Shown piece by piece: positions 1 to 9,054 of a stretch of 64,000 nucleotides of DNA. Numbering within the stretch: the stretch's first letter is position 1; every line of letters starts with the position of its first letter. Both the position numbers and the translations under genes were made by a program. The notes beneath the pieces are model-generated. The model was not told the origin of the DNA. It did not search any database and saw only the letters and a program-made list of their open reading frames with translations. The stretch is from CAZHCA01 sp964530825 (GTDB lineage Bacteria > Bacteroidota > Bacteroidia > Chitinophagales > Saprospiraceae), in the NCBI GenBank assembly GCA_964530825.1, contig CAZHCA010000005.1:62001-126000 (forward strand), written 5' to 3'.

Positions 1-719
1 TCCGGTGTTTTCCGTGCGATGATGATGTACTGGTAATCCAGCGCGGTATCGTTGGTCTCAACCCGCTGAAAGCCAGCCGCCAGTAACTCCTCTTCGACCC
101 GGTAAAGAGGAACTCGCAAGTCTTGTGGCGGTCCGATGGGGGTGCGCTTGCGCTTGAAATCGATGATGAGTAGCTCGCCGTTGGGGGCCATCCCCCGCTG
201 CAGGGTATTGAGGTAGCTACGCCGGTCGCGAATGTACATGTAGGTATTCACGATAAGTACGACGTCGGCCTCATCGTCGGCAAGATTGGGATCGCTGGGC
301 TCAGCCAGGCGCGTTTCCAGTTTGGGCTGAAACTGCTCCGGCAATTCGTAGATCTTGATGCTATCTAAGTAATCGATAAACTGCCGGTCAATGTCAATGG
401 CGATGACTTTCTCGGATAGGGGTGCCAGGCGCAATGCAAAAAAACCGGTACCGGCGCCGATATCGGCCACGGTTTTCCCCTCCAGGCTGGGCAACAGATC
501 GATGACGAGATCAGGCTTTTGCCAGATCACCCGATTGGTGTTGATGTAATCTTCTTTGATCCCGGGGGCGCGGGGCGTATCATGGTCAGCCTGGACTTCC
601 TCCTGCGGCGATGGCTCGATCGGATCGGATGGCGGGGGTTGATTGCTTGAGGGATCAGATACACAGGCATGGAATGTAACCCATACAACAGCCAACAACA
701 ATACGATCGGGATTTTCAT
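1..719 (-). CDS. Class I SAM-dependent methyltransferase with lipoprotein-type signal (3' end outside window)
   Basis: The reading frame opens at an ATG at 719 and runs off the left edge after 239 codons, so the C-terminus is missing. It starts with a short hydrophobic stretch ending in a cysteine (FHAC, near residue 19), followed by a Pro/Ser/Glu-rich linker, which looks like a lipoprotein signal. The body has a Rossmann methyltransferase motif I (VADIGAGTGFF, about residues 85-95), an acidic motif at the end of the next strand (IAIDID) and the usual later strand LLIIDFKRKR. The family transfers a methyl group from SAM. An envelope location would be odd, because SAM is cytoplasmic. Substrate unknown. 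The fold is confident; export is inference from the N-terminus. Confidence 0.8.
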   Translation of the reverse strand, partial: MKIPIVLLLAVVWVTFHACVSDPSSNQPPPSDPIEPSPQEEVQADHDTPRAPGIKEDYINTNRVIWQKPDLVIDLLPSLEGKTVADIGAGTGFFALRLAPLSEKVIAIDIDRQFIDYLDSIKIYELPEQFQPKLETRLAEPSDPNLADDEADVVLIVNTYMYIRDRRSYLNTLQRGMAPNGELLIIDFKRKRTPIGPPQDLRVPLYRVEEELLAAGFQRVETNDTALDYQYIIIARKTP

Positions 720-793
720 AAGCGCACAGCAGTTTTTCCCAGGAAAAATAAGAAGTATGGCGGAATATTCGCGCCTTGCCCTCTGATTTTCGA

Positions 794-2050
794 TTATGAG
801 ATAATGGCGCCCCTGGCTTCCCCGAAGCCAATGCGCAGGCCGTCACGCTCGCCGTAACCCCGCAAAGTCACGGTATCACCGTCTTCGAGAAAGGTACGGG
901 TACTACCGTCGGGAAAATGCAAGGGCTGCGTGGCATTCCTGGTCAGCTCGAGCAGCGACCCGAAACTATCGGGATCGGGGCCGCTGATAGTCCCGCTGGC
1001 GTACAGGTCGCCGATCTGCAGATTACAACCGTTGCTGGTCTGGTGGGCGAGCTGCTGGGCCATACTCCAATACAGGTAGCGGCTATTGGTCCGGCATACC
1101 GTATGGGCAGGCGCCAGGCCAGGCTGTACCTCGACCTCGAGCTGGAGATCGAGATGGCTTCCGTCAGGCTGCTGCAAGTAGGGCAAGACCGGCGGATCTT
1201 GTGCCGGGCCGGCTGTGCGGAAAGGGGCCAAGGCGTCGAGTGTGACCACCCAGGGCGAAACCGTCGAGGCAAAGCTTTTGCCCAAAAAAGGCCCCAGCGG
1301 CTGGTATTCCCAGCGCTGGATATCTCGGGCCGACCAATCGTTGAATAACAACAGACCAAAAATGTAGTCTTCGGCCTCGGAGACCGACACCGGCTGGCCG
1401 AGGGCCGAGGGGCGGCCGATAACGAAGGCGAGTTCCAGCTCAAAGTCGAGCCGCTGCGTGGGCTGGAAAACAGGCGCCGTACTGCCAGTGAGCAGTACCT
1501 GCCCGGCCGGACGCCGGATCGGGGTACCCGAAACGACGATCGAGGAAGCCCGCCCATGGTAACCGACCGGCAAATGCTTCCAGTTGGGCAATAAGGCATT
1601 TTCGGGCTCGCGAAAAAGGCTCCCGACATTGGTAGCGTGCACTTCACTGGAGTAAAAGTCGGTGTAGTCGCCAACTTTTACCGGCATACGCATCACAACC
1701 GAATCGCGCGGCAACAGGAAGAAGTCGGCCAGTTCGCTGGCATCCCATTCTTCGAGATCATCGTCCATGATCTCAGCCAACCGGTAACGTACAGCCTGGG
1801 TTTTCTTTTTACCCAAAGCCATAAAATCGTTGAGATAAGTTTGCTGAAACACCCGCTTGTCTACCTGAAGATCGTCGAAAAAGCCATGGTCGGCCAGTAC
1901 GTAGAGATCGGCAATATGGTCGCCGATGGCGGTCGCCAGCCGGGGGCCGCCGCCAGGGCGCTCAAAAACGCCGAAAGGCAAATTCTGGATGGGAAAGTCG
2001 GATTGGTCCGGGATCGGCGCCCACGAGCGCAGCTGCTTATCGATGATCAT
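794..2050 (-). CDS. fahA: Fumarylacetoacetase
   Basis: Fumarylacetoacetase hydrolyses 4-fumarylacetoacetate to fumarate and acetoacetate, the last step of tyrosine/homogentisate catabolism in the cytoplasm. The 418-residue product starts MIIDKQLRSW, matching the family's length and N-terminus. The frame is open further upstream to 2134, but that extension does not look like family sequence, so I chose the ATG at 2050. Visible family blocks include YHGRASSIVVSGTPIRRP and the ELELAFVIG metal-site region. The gene lies 91 bp downstream of a secreted protease on the same strand. No other tyrosine-degradation gene is recognisable beside it, although a two-domain VOC protein lies at 23.7 kb. Confidence 0.93.
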   Translation of the reverse strand: MIIDKQLRSWAPIPDQSDFPIQNLPFGVFERPGGGPRLATAIGDHIADLYVLADHGFFDDLQVDKRVFQQTYLNDFMALGKKKTQAVRYRLAEIMDDDLEEWDASELADFFLLPRDSVVMRMPVKVGDYTDFYSSEVHATNVGSLFREPENALLPNWKHLPVGYHGRASSIVVSGTPIRRPAGQVLLTGSTAPVFQPTQRLDFELELAFVIGRPSALGQPVSVSEAEDYIFGLLLFNDWSARDIQRWEYQPLGPFLGKSFASTVSPWVVTLDALAPFRTAGPAQDPPVLPYLQQPDGSHLDLQLEVEVQPGLAPAHTVCRTNSRYLYWSMAQQLAHQTSNGCNLQIGDLYASGTISGPDPDSFGSLLELTRNATQPLHFPDGSTRTFLEDGDTVTLRGYGERDGLRIGFGEARGAIIS

Positions 2051-2141
2051 ATGATCAGGCTTTTGGTCAAAGAAAATACTTTGTCCGGAAAATCCGGACC
2101 TCAGGGAAAGGACAACCCAAAAAAGTGTGCGCACCCCACCC

Positions 2142-4946
2142 TTAACCTCGGTGCAGCAACACCCGCTTCAGGTAGTTATTGCCGGCTTGCTGCAGGCGTA
2201 AGATATACACGCCGTTGCTATAGTTGCGGAGGTCCACCTCCCAGGTAGCGGTTTCCGGCACGCCGGTTATTTCCTGAAGCAAACGGCCCTGCATGTTGAA
2301 GAGTTCGAGCCGGATGGGGGAAGCGTTAGTTGCCGGCCGCGAAAAGAACAGGGTGATCTTGCCCGTGGTCGGATTGGGAGCAAAGCCCACCTCCAGACCA
2401 TCGCCCAAGGATCCGATGGCCCGGGTTTGAATGGATAGTTCGTTGGTTTGCGAAGTAGCTACCCCGCATTCGTTGCTGGCGACCACACGCCAGTAGTACT
2501 TACCTGGAGCAAGCGGTTGGTTGCATTGAACTTGTAAGCCCAGCAGCTCGGTTTCCTGAACCCGGTTTTGGAAACCGGGGTCGGTCGCCACCACGAACGA
2601 GTAGGTCACCTCCTCGGTAGCGGGAGTCCAGCTGAAGATGGGCCGATCTTCCAGCATACCGGTATCGGGCTGTGGCGTGAGCAGGATAGGCGCGCGCGGT
2701 GTTTCTTGTACGAAAATGACGATGGTTCGAGTGCCCAACCGCTTCATATCGCCTACCTTGAGGGTTAATTGGTAGGCGCCTACCGGCAATTGATTGTAAT
2801 TTTCCAATTGTATCCGGACCGTATTTCCAGGGCGAACGGCGTCCGGATCGAAGACGACCTCCAGAGATGCCTCGTTCTCGGGTTGCACTTCGTAGGTGAG
2901 CTGCACCGGTTCTTCGTAACCGCTGCCAATGGCCAGGTCAAAGCTGGCAGTATCGCCCTTACAAGCTTTGATAAATTCGGTTGAAGTATTGAGCCGGATA
3001 TCGGGCAGGGTCTGAAAACTGCCAAAATCCGACAGGTAAGTCCCGCAGCGATTAATGGCGCGCACTTCCCAGCGATAGCGTTTTCCGAAGCCTAGATCGG
3101 GCGGAGCTAAAAATACCTGCCCAGATGTTTGATCGATGAGGGTATCAAAGGGTGGTTCATCCCGGATCAGCAAAACCTGATACTGATCAATGAGCGGATC
3201 GCTCTGCCAGCGGAACACGGTATCGATGGGAACGTCTTGCGCGCCTGCCGCCGGATAGACTGCCTGCAGTGCTCCCGGTGGTCTCGACAGCCGCACCGTA
3301 AAGTTCAGGGAGTCGCTCTCGTCGTTCGAGCTGAGGGCGTTAACATCGACAAAGGCAAGGGTTTCTTTTACCACGGAATTGCTCTTGACCGTCAGGCGGG
3401 CAGTATCGCCCGGACTGTAGATTTTCCGGTCAAAGCTGAGTTCAAGGTCCCCGCCGGTGGCCATTGCGTTCAGCTGGACATCTTCGGTGAAGCGGTATCC
3501 AATCCGCACTTCTACTTCGGTAGAGTCACCCGGACACAAAATGGGCGTGACTGCGCTTTTTAGCGTTAGGCGATCGCATTCCGATTGCCAGTGACCGGGT
3601 ATCGTGAGCACTCCTGTATTTTCGGGGTCTAACCAATCCTTAAGCCTGGTTTTTGGAGTGCCGCCCCCCTCCCAGGAGGCATGAAACCAACCGAAGGTAT
3701 CGTAATCATCGTTATCGCATGACGCGATACCGCCGCGCAACTGCCCAATAACCCGTCCGAAGTTGTTGAATAGTGGTGCTCCCGAAGAGCCGGCCTCGGT
3801 AGTACCTACTTCCCAGTTGCCCACAATGAGGTGATCGCCGTCGGGAAAAGCCACACTACCTTCTCCCCAACGCCCCCGGTAAACCTGGTCAAATTCGAAG
3901 CTGATGCGTTTTTCTTGGGTATTGGGGTGGTGAATACAAACCGATTCGGAGATCGCCAACGACGAGCGGGCATCCCAACCGGCGAAGTAGGCATTGGCCG
4001 TTGAAGAGACCGAATCCAGGAGTTCCACCAAAGTGAAGTCCGATTGCTCATACCCAGCTAGGTACCGACTGCCTATGTTAAAATCGGTTAGGAATCCATC
4101 GCCCTTGCCGCCGGCCTGAATCGAGCCGGGCTCTCGGCAAAAGCTGTTGTTGAAATTCCAGTACACGACCATCGTGACAGCATTATCGGCATTGACCTCA
4201 CAGTGATTGGCCGTCATGAACACAGGCTGGCAATCGTTGCGGGTGGTGTTGACTAAAAAGCCAGTGCAATAGCGGTTCCCTTCCACGGTATACAATCCCA
4301 CAGATTGAATGATATCGCGGTAATTGTCGACCATCCCCCAGCCCTCTTCCGAACCGCACACTACATCCAGGTTGCAGTTCCCCGAATTACCGAGTGTGGT
4401 GGTAAATCCTTTGAAGTCATGATTGATTGTACTTAGGCGTAACTGTAAGTCCGACTGCTGGTTGCGCGGCAGGCGTACCTCCACCAGTAACGAGGGACCT
4501 GGAATGACGGGGGTCCACAATTCGCTGTAGCCGTCGTTTTTATTCGGCTGAAAAGGTCCGTGTCGGCGTTTTTCGTCAGTATCAAAAAGATATAGCCGGG
4601 CCCCCGGTGGTAGGTTGAGTTCCGAAAAACCCAGATTTAGGGAATAGGCCGTAGGCGATTCAATGCGCAATTGCCAAATGGCGGTATCATTGGTGGCGGT
4701 CACCCAGCGGCCGTGGCGCCAAGGTGTAATATCGACCGCGAAAGACTTGGCAAATCTCGGGGGAGCAGGAGTGGAGCGCATCTCTAAAGCTGCTGCTTCC
4801 GCAAGCAACTGGTTATTTTGAGCAGGCAACCGGTAGACCGGTACATCGGAATGCGACATTCCGCTTTGGGCAAATGTGTCAGTACCAAGAAGCAGAACGA
4901 TGAACGACAGGGTGGCAAGAATAGATAAATTGGGTTTAGAGGGCAT
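2142..4946 (-). CDS. Secreted trypsin-fold serine protease with T9SS C-terminal sorting domain
   Basis: Large exported protein of about 934 residues. I chose the ATG at 4946 because it leads straight into a signal peptide (hydrophobic core SILATLSFIVLLL, ending TFAQ); the longer frame to 4976 would need a TTG start. The middle part resembles lysyl-endopeptidase-type S1 proteases, with His in TANHC, Asp in QSDFTLVEL and Ser in AGSSGAPLFN forming a complete catalytic triad. Cysteine-rich segments (GNCNLDVVCGS, NDCQPVF) fit disulphides. Two or three fibronectin/Ig-like modules follow. The last 80 or so residues (FAPNPTTGKITLFF to YILRLQQAGNNYLKRVLL) are a type A T9SS sorting domain, so the enzyme is probably secreted or anchored at the cell surface. 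Substrate specificity is not certain. Confidence 0.88.
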   Translation of the reverse strand: MPSKPNLSILATLSFIVLLLGTDTFAQSGMSHSDVPVYRLPAQNNQLLAEAAALEMRSTPAPPRFAKSFAVDITPWRHGRWVTATNDTAIWQLRIESPTAYSLNLGFSELNLPPGARLYLFDTDEKRRHGPFQPNKNDGYSELWTPVIPGPSLLVEVRLPRNQQSDLQLRLSTINHDFKGFTTTLGNSGNCNLDVVCGSEEGWGMVDNYRDIIQSVGLYTVEGNRYCTGFLVNTTRNDCQPVFMTANHCEVNADNAVTMVVYWNFNNSFCREPGSIQAGGKGDGFLTDFNIGSRYLAGYEQSDFTLVELLDSVSSTANAYFAGWDARSSLAISESVCIHHPNTQEKRISFEFDQVYRGRWGEGSVAFPDGDHLIVGNWEVGTTEAGSSGAPLFNNFGRVIGQLRGGIASCDNDDYDTFGWFHASWEGGGTPKTRLKDWLDPENTGVLTIPGHWQSECDRLTLKSAVTPILCPGDSTEVEVRIGYRFTEDVQLNAMATGGDLELSFDRKIYSPGDTARLTVKSNSVVKETLAFVDVNALSSNDESDSLNFTVRLSRPPGALQAVYPAAGAQDVPIDTVFRWQSDPLIDQYQVLLIRDEPPFDTLIDQTSGQVFLAPPDLGFGKRYRWEVRAINRCGTYLSDFGSFQTLPDIRLNTSTEFIKACKGDTASFDLAIGSGYEEPVQLTYEVQPENEASLEVVFDPDAVRPGNTVRIQLENYNQLPVGAYQLTLKVGDMKRLGTRTIVIFVQETPRAPILLTPQPDTGMLEDRPIFSWTPATEEVTYSFVVATDPGFQNRVQETELLGLQVQCNQPLAPGKYYWRVVASNECGVATSQTNELSIQTRAIGSLGDGLEVGFAPNPTTGKITLFFSRPATNASPIRLELFNMQGRLLQEITGVPETATWEVDLRNYSNGVYILRLQQAGNNYLKRVLLHRG

Positions 4947-5086
4947 AACACTGGCATCATTTCCCGCTGCAAGCAAAAAAGCTACAATGATTTAATGTAT
5001 GTTCAACTTAACAGCAAAAATGAATTTTGGGTTCTAAACATTCTTGTTAATGCTGCTTATACGACAATTAACCGCCCGACGTGGAA

Positions 5087-6043
5087 TTAATAAACCGCTT
5101 CCACAATTCGCTTTATGGTCTCCGTATCGCCCATGGTATAATAGTGCAGACACGGCACGCCCGCATCTTTTAACTCTTGCGATTGGTGAATGCACCACTC
5201 AATCCCTACCTCTCGGCGACAAGCGGCATCTTTGGCCTTGAGCATCTCTTTGACCAATTCGTCCGGCATGTCAACATGAAAGATCCGGGGGATGGAATTG
5301 AGTTGGTACTTTTTAGTCAAGGGCTTTAACCCAGGCACAATGGGCACGTCGATACCAACAGCCCGGCATTTTTTTACATAGTCAAAATAGGCCTTATTAT
5401 TGAAAAACATTTGGGTCACGATGTATTCTCCGCCCGCCTCTATTTTGGCTTTGACGTACTCCAGGTCGGTGTCCATATTGGGCGCCTCAAAATGCTTTTC
5501 CGGGTATCCGGCCACCCCGATGCAAAAATCGGTGCGCTCGCCGTTTTCAATCTCGGAATCGAGATACCGCCCCTGGTTCATGTTGGCGATTTGACGCACC
5601 AGATCGATGGCGTATTTGTGTCCGTGTTCTTCGGGGACGAACTTCGATTCGAATTTTCGCGCATCGCCGCGTAGGGCCAGCACATTATTGATGTTCAGAA
5701 AATTCAAGTCGATCAGCGCATTTTCCGTGTCCTGAGCAGAAAATCCCCCGCACAACAAGTGCGGTACCGCATCGACGCCATAGCGGTGCATAATAGCCGC
5801 ACAGATCCCAACCGTTCCCGGTCGCTTGCGAATGGAGGTTTTTTCGTAGTACCCGCTGGGCTTGCGTACGTAAAGAAACTCCTCGCGGTGGTAAGTCACA
5901 TCAATAAAAGGCGGCTTAAACTCCATCAATGGATCCAGCATATTGAAGATATCCTTCATATGCCCGCCTTTGAGCGGCGGTAAAATTTCGAATGATATTA
6001 AAGTGTCGCCGTTTGCACGTGCAAAATAGTCCGTTACTTTCAT
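5087..6043 (-). CDS. metF: Methylenetetrahydrofolate reductase
   Basis: Reduces 5,10-methylenetetrahydrofolate to 5-methyltetrahydrofolate with FAD as cofactor, supplying the methyl group for methionine synthesis. At 318 residues it has the normal bacterial length. Characteristic blocks are SFEILPPLKGG at the N-terminus (the MetF SFEFFPP region), FIDVTYHREEF, NNVLALRGDA and the C-terminal half with VTQMFFNNKAYFDYVKKC and VPGLKPL. The gene stands alone, transcribed away from the tetR cassette, with a probable -7 promoter box about 30 bp upstream. Confidence 0.96.
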   Translation of the reverse strand: MKVTDYFARANGDTLISFEILPPLKGGHMKDIFNMLDPLMEFKPPFIDVTYHREEFLYVRKPSGYYEKTSIRKRPGTVGICAAIMHRYGVDAVPHLLCGGFSAQDTENALIDLNFLNINNVLALRGDARKFESKFVPEEHGHKYAIDLVRQIANMNQGRYLDSEIENGERTDFCIGVAGYPEKHFEAPNMDTDLEYVKAKIEAGGEYIVTQMFFNNKAYFDYVKKCRAVGIDVPIVPGLKPLTKKYQLNSIPRIFHVDMPDELVKEMLKAKDAACRREVGIEWCIHQSQELKDAGVPCLHYYTMGDTETIKRIVEAVY

Positions 6044-6071
6044 GCCCTCTTTTTCATTTGCAATGAATAAA

Positions 6072-6079
6072 CAAAGCTA
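6072..6079 (-). promoter_or_regulatory. Probable Bacteroidota -7 promoter box for metF
   Basis: Reading on the minus strand this is TAGCTTTG, a perfect match to the TAnnTTTG -7 element used by the Bacteroidota primary sigma factor. It predicts a transcript start about 20 bases before the metF ATG. No clear -33 TTTG partner is visible, so support is partial. Confidence 0.45.
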
Positions 6080-6197
6080 CAACAATAGCTGCTTACTATC
6101 TATGCCGCATTGTAAAATCCATCTAATACCTCCACTTCCCGCCAATGACAAAAATCACCAGGATCCTGCTTGACTGTTAATTTAAAAACCAACATTT

Positions 6198-6217
6198 TTG
6201 ACTAAACGTTTGGTCAA
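6198..6217. promoter_or_regulatory. 20-bp palindromic operator of the TetR regulator
   Basis: TTGACTAAAC/GTTTGGTCAA is a 10+10 bp inverted repeat with one mismatch, directly abutting at its centre, the usual form of a TetR-family operator. It ends 8 bases before the tetR ATG. A near-consensus -7 box (CATTTTTG, 6193-6200) overlaps its left edge, so bound repressor would block the promoter. Autoregulation of the downstream cassette is inferred. I did not see a second copy elsewhere in the window. Confidence 0.7.
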
Positions 6218-6225
6218 CCATCTTT

Positions 6226-6834
6226 ATGCCGCCGAGAAGTGAAGAACAATTTGAAGCCATCCGGCAGCAGAGCCGGAAGAAGATCATGGACAAGGCCCTC
6301 GAGCTTTTTGCCCGACAGGGCTACCACTCGACCACCATCAGCCAGATTGCCAAGGCAGCTGGCGTTTCCAAAGGATTGATGTACAATTACTTCATTTCGA
6401 AGGAAGATTTGCTGGAAAAATTGGTGGAAAAGGAGATTGCGAGTAGCGAAGAGGCAATTGGCATGGAAGCCATGCGAGCCATGCCGCCATATCAGCAACT
6501 CGTTCTGCTCATTGAGGCCTCTATACAATACGTACAAACCGACATCAGGCACTGGCGACTGATCACTGCGCTGTCGATGCAAGAAGATATCCTACAACAG
6601 GTCAAGGCCCTGATCCTGCAAAAAATGGATACGGGCGTCGCCCAACTCGTAGATTTGTTCGAAAGGTTGGGCGTACCCGACCCGAAAAACGAAGCTTTCT
6701 TTTTCAGCGCCCTGCTCGATGGGATGTTTCTGCATTTTTTGACGACCCGCCAGATAACCTATGACTATCCACTGGAAGCCATGAAGCAAAAAATTCTTGC
6801 GCGCTATGCCAACTATAAACCGGAACAGATATGA
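6226..6834 (+). CDS. TetR/AcrR family transcriptional regulator
   Basis: 202-residue one-component repressor. The N-terminal helix-turn-helix follows the TetR pattern: KIMDKALELFARQGYHSTTI, then IAKAAGVSKGLMYNYFISKEDLL, at about residues 18-65. The C-terminal two thirds form the ligand-binding/dimer helices and do not identify the ligand. It is the first gene of a forward cassette and overlaps the next gene by 4 bp (ATGA), so the two are translationally coupled. The palindrome just upstream is its likely operator. It probably senses a lipid-like or amphipathic molecule linked to the transport genes behind it, but that is inference. Confidence 0.93.
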   Translation: MPPRSEEQFEAIRQQSRKKIMDKALELFARQGYHSTTISQIAKAAGVSKGLMYNYFISKEDLLEKLVEKEIASSEEAIGMEAMRAMPPYQQLVLLIEASIQYVQTDIRHWRLITALSMQEDILQQVKALILQKMDTGVAQLVDLFERLGVPDPKNEAFFFSALLDGMFLHFLTTRQITYDYPLEAMKQKILARYANYKPEQI

Positions 6835-7583
6835 ACCGTAATCTATTATTGATCTGCCTGCTGCTGTTTACCCCGCCCCTGCTCTGGGGGCAGGCGCCCG
6901 ATGCGAAGACCATCGTTCAGCGGGCCGATGAAAAAATGCGGGGCGAGTCTAACTACGCCGAAATGTCTATGACCATCGTACGCCCTACCTGGTCGCGCGA
7001 GGTACAGCTCAAAAGCTGGAGCCTGGGCAATGATTATGCCCTCATTCTCGTAACTGCCCCGGCACGCGACAAAGGTACTGCCACCCTTAAGCGGGGTAAG
7101 GAGATCTGGAACTGGCAGCCAAGCATCGACCGCGTCATCAAGTTGCCGCCATCGATGATGCTCCAGTCCTGGATGGGTTCAGACTTTACCAACGACGATT
7201 TAGTACAGGAGTCGTCCATCGTAACGGATTATACGCACCGGTTAATCAGCGAAGAATCGATTGAAGGCCGCCCCTGCTACAAGATTGAACTCACCCCCAA
7301 GCCGGATGCCCCCGTGGTTTGGGGGCGCATCCTGGCCTGGATCAGCCAGGACGAATACCTTCAATTGCGCACCGAGTTTTTCGACGAAGAGGACTACCTG
7401 GTCAACACGATGTACGGCAAAGCTATGCAGACCTTCGATGGGCGGCTGCTCCCGAGTATCCTGGAAATGGTACCTGCCGAAGAGGAAGGACACAAGACGG
7501 TCATTCAATACCGAGCGTTGGATTTCGGTGTCGACCTGAGTAAAAGCTTTTTTTCGGTACAGAATATGAAGAGGGTGAGGTGA
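6831..7583 (+). CDS. LolA-like outer membrane lipoprotein-sorting protein
   Basis: 250-residue exported protein. It begins with a clear signal peptide (LLLICLLLFTPPLLWGQA) and continues with the LolA-like half-barrel family known from PF17131/COG2834. Typical stretches are MSMTIVRPTWSREVQLKSW, GTATLKRGKEIWNWQPS and VIKLPPSMMLQSWMGSDFTN. Such proteins shuttle lipoproteins or lipids across the periplasm. Its start overlaps the TetR stop codon and it is followed by two FtsX-type permeases and an ATPase. This places it as the periplasmic carrier of an ABC export system. It is not the housekeeping LolA; the cargo is unknown. Confidence 0.88.
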   Translation: MNRNLLLICLLLFTPPLLWGQAPDAKTIVQRADEKMRGESNYAEMSMTIVRPTWSREVQLKSWSLGNDYALILVTAPARDKGTATLKRGKEIWNWQPSIDRVIKLPPSMMLQSWMGSDFTNDDLVQESSIVTDYTHRLISEESIEGRPCYKIELTPKPDAPVVWGRILAWISQDEYLQLRTEFFDEEDYLVNTMYGKAMQTFDGRLLPSILEMVPAEEEGHKTVIQYRALDFGVDLSKSFFSVQNMKRVR

Positions 7584-7814
7584 GGTGTGGGTCACCTACC
7601 TAAATTACCTCCTTTTATTCATGTCCTGGCCTCGGCGATTGAGCTGATTTGAGTTTCCTTACTGGATAAAAAGAAAACAAAGGCTGTTCTTAACCAGGCG
7701 AAAACCCAGGCTTGACCAGTAGAAACACTGTTTTCTTCAGTAAGGACAGGAGTAAATAAAGCGCTTATTGCGGATTGATGGAATGCTAGCAGCTCTTTAA
7801 CTAAACTTGAAAAG

Positions 7815-9032
7815 ATGGTCTTCAAACTCGCCTGGCGAAATATTTGGCGCAACCGTCGCCGCACGTTCATCACCGCAGCTTCTATTCTTTTTGCAGTTCT
7901 CTTTGCTTCTTTTATGGAGTCTCTGCAGAAAGGCGCCTGGAACAACATGATCAACAATGTGGTCAATTTTTATTTCGGCTACGCCCAGATACAGCGCGAC
8001 GGCTATTGGGAAGATCGCAGCCTGGACCTGGCCCTGTCCATAGCCGACTCCCTTCAGGACCTTCCCGAAGAGATCGACCGCCTCGAGCGACTAGTACCAC
8101 GGCTCGAATCCTTTGCCCTGGCATCCACCGGCAATAAGACCTTCGGAGTGATGGTGGTAGGTATCGACCCAGAAGCGGAAGATGCCATGACCGGACTATC
8201 GGAGCGGGTAGCAAAGGGGCGCTACCTGGAAGCCGGCGAACGTGCCGCCCTCCTTGCCGGGGGCGTAGCCGAACGGCTCAAACTGGGCATCGGCGACACC
8301 ATCCTCATGATTTCGCAAGGCTACCGCGGGGTCAATGCGGCCGGAAAATACTTGGTATGCGGCATTGTAGATTTCCCCTCACCCGACCTCAATCGACAGC
8401 TTACTTACTTACCGTTGGAAGAGGCGCAGTACTTCTACGGCGCTCCCGGTATGGCCACTTCCCTGGCATTAAAACTGAACAGCAACGACGACATACCGCC
8501 GGTAGCCCGACAGGTGGCAGCCCGGCTCGACACCAGCGCCTATACTTTCATGGACTGGAAAGCCATGATGCCCGATCTATTGGAAGCCAAGGCGCTCGAC
8601 AGTGCGGGCAACGTCATCGTCTACATTATCCTGTATATGATCATCGCCTTTGGCATTTTCGGCACCATCCTAATGATGACCAAGGAGCGGGAATACGAAT
8701 TCGGAGTACTGACTGCTATCGGCATGCGGCGGAGCCAATTGGGATTGGTCATCTGGATCGAAACTGTCCTTCTGGGCCTGCTGGGCGCAACCGCCGGAAT
8801 TCTACTGAGCATCCCGATCGTATGGTACTTCAAAGTCAACCCCATTCGCTTCACCGGCGAATATGCAGCTTTGCTGGACAAATATGGATTTGAGCCCATT
8901 TTCCCGGCTCAATTTGACTGGACCATTTTCGCTACGCAGGGCCTCTTAGTATTTCTCATTACCGCCTTGCTGGCTTTGTACCCGATATGGAAAATCCGGC
9001 GCATGCAACCCGTAGAAGCCATGCGCAGCTAA
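7815..9032 (+). CDS. FtsX/LolE-type ABC transporter permease (first of pair)
   Basis: 405-residue inner membrane protein. One transmembrane helix near the N-terminus (ASILFAVLFASFMES) is followed by a periplasmic domain of the MacB/LolC type. Three C-terminal helices follow (VIVYIILYMIIAFGIFG, VLLGLLGATAGILLSI and the last near residues 370-390). The motif EYEFGVLTAIGMRRSQ just after the second helix is the FtsX-family coupling segment. The gene opens MVFKLAWRNIWRNRRR, a common start in this family, and begins 231 bp after the LolA-like gene. It is the partner of the permease at 9055 and the ATPase at 10325. MacB-type transporters move cargo from the outer leaflet or periplasm without carrying it through the membrane. 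Confidence 0.93.
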   Translation: MVFKLAWRNIWRNRRRTFITAASILFAVLFASFMESLQKGAWNNMINNVVNFYFGYAQIQRDGYWEDRSLDLALSIADSLQDLPEEIDRLERLVPRLESFALASTGNKTFGVMVVGIDPEAEDAMTGLSERVAKGRYLEAGERAALLAGGVAERLKLGIGDTILMISQGYRGVNAAGKYLVCGIVDFPSPDLNRQLTYLPLEEAQYFYGAPGMATSLALKLNSNDDIPPVARQVAARLDTSAYTFMDWKAMMPDLLEAKALDSAGNVIVYIILYMIIAFGIFGTILMMTKEREYEFGVLTAIGMRRSQLGLVIWIETVLLGLLGATAGILLSIPIVWYFKVNPIRFTGEYAALLDKYGFEPIFPAQFDWTIFATQGLLVFLITALLALYPIWKIRRMQPVEAMRS

Positions 9033-9054
9033 TTTTTTCATCAAAAATGCAACT

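Noticed and set aside
7584..7814. Possible transposase N-terminus on the minus strand between the LolA-like and permease genes
   Set aside because: The minus-strand frame (7619-7966) mostly runs antisense to the permease, and the resemblance to transposase N-termini is too weak to call.
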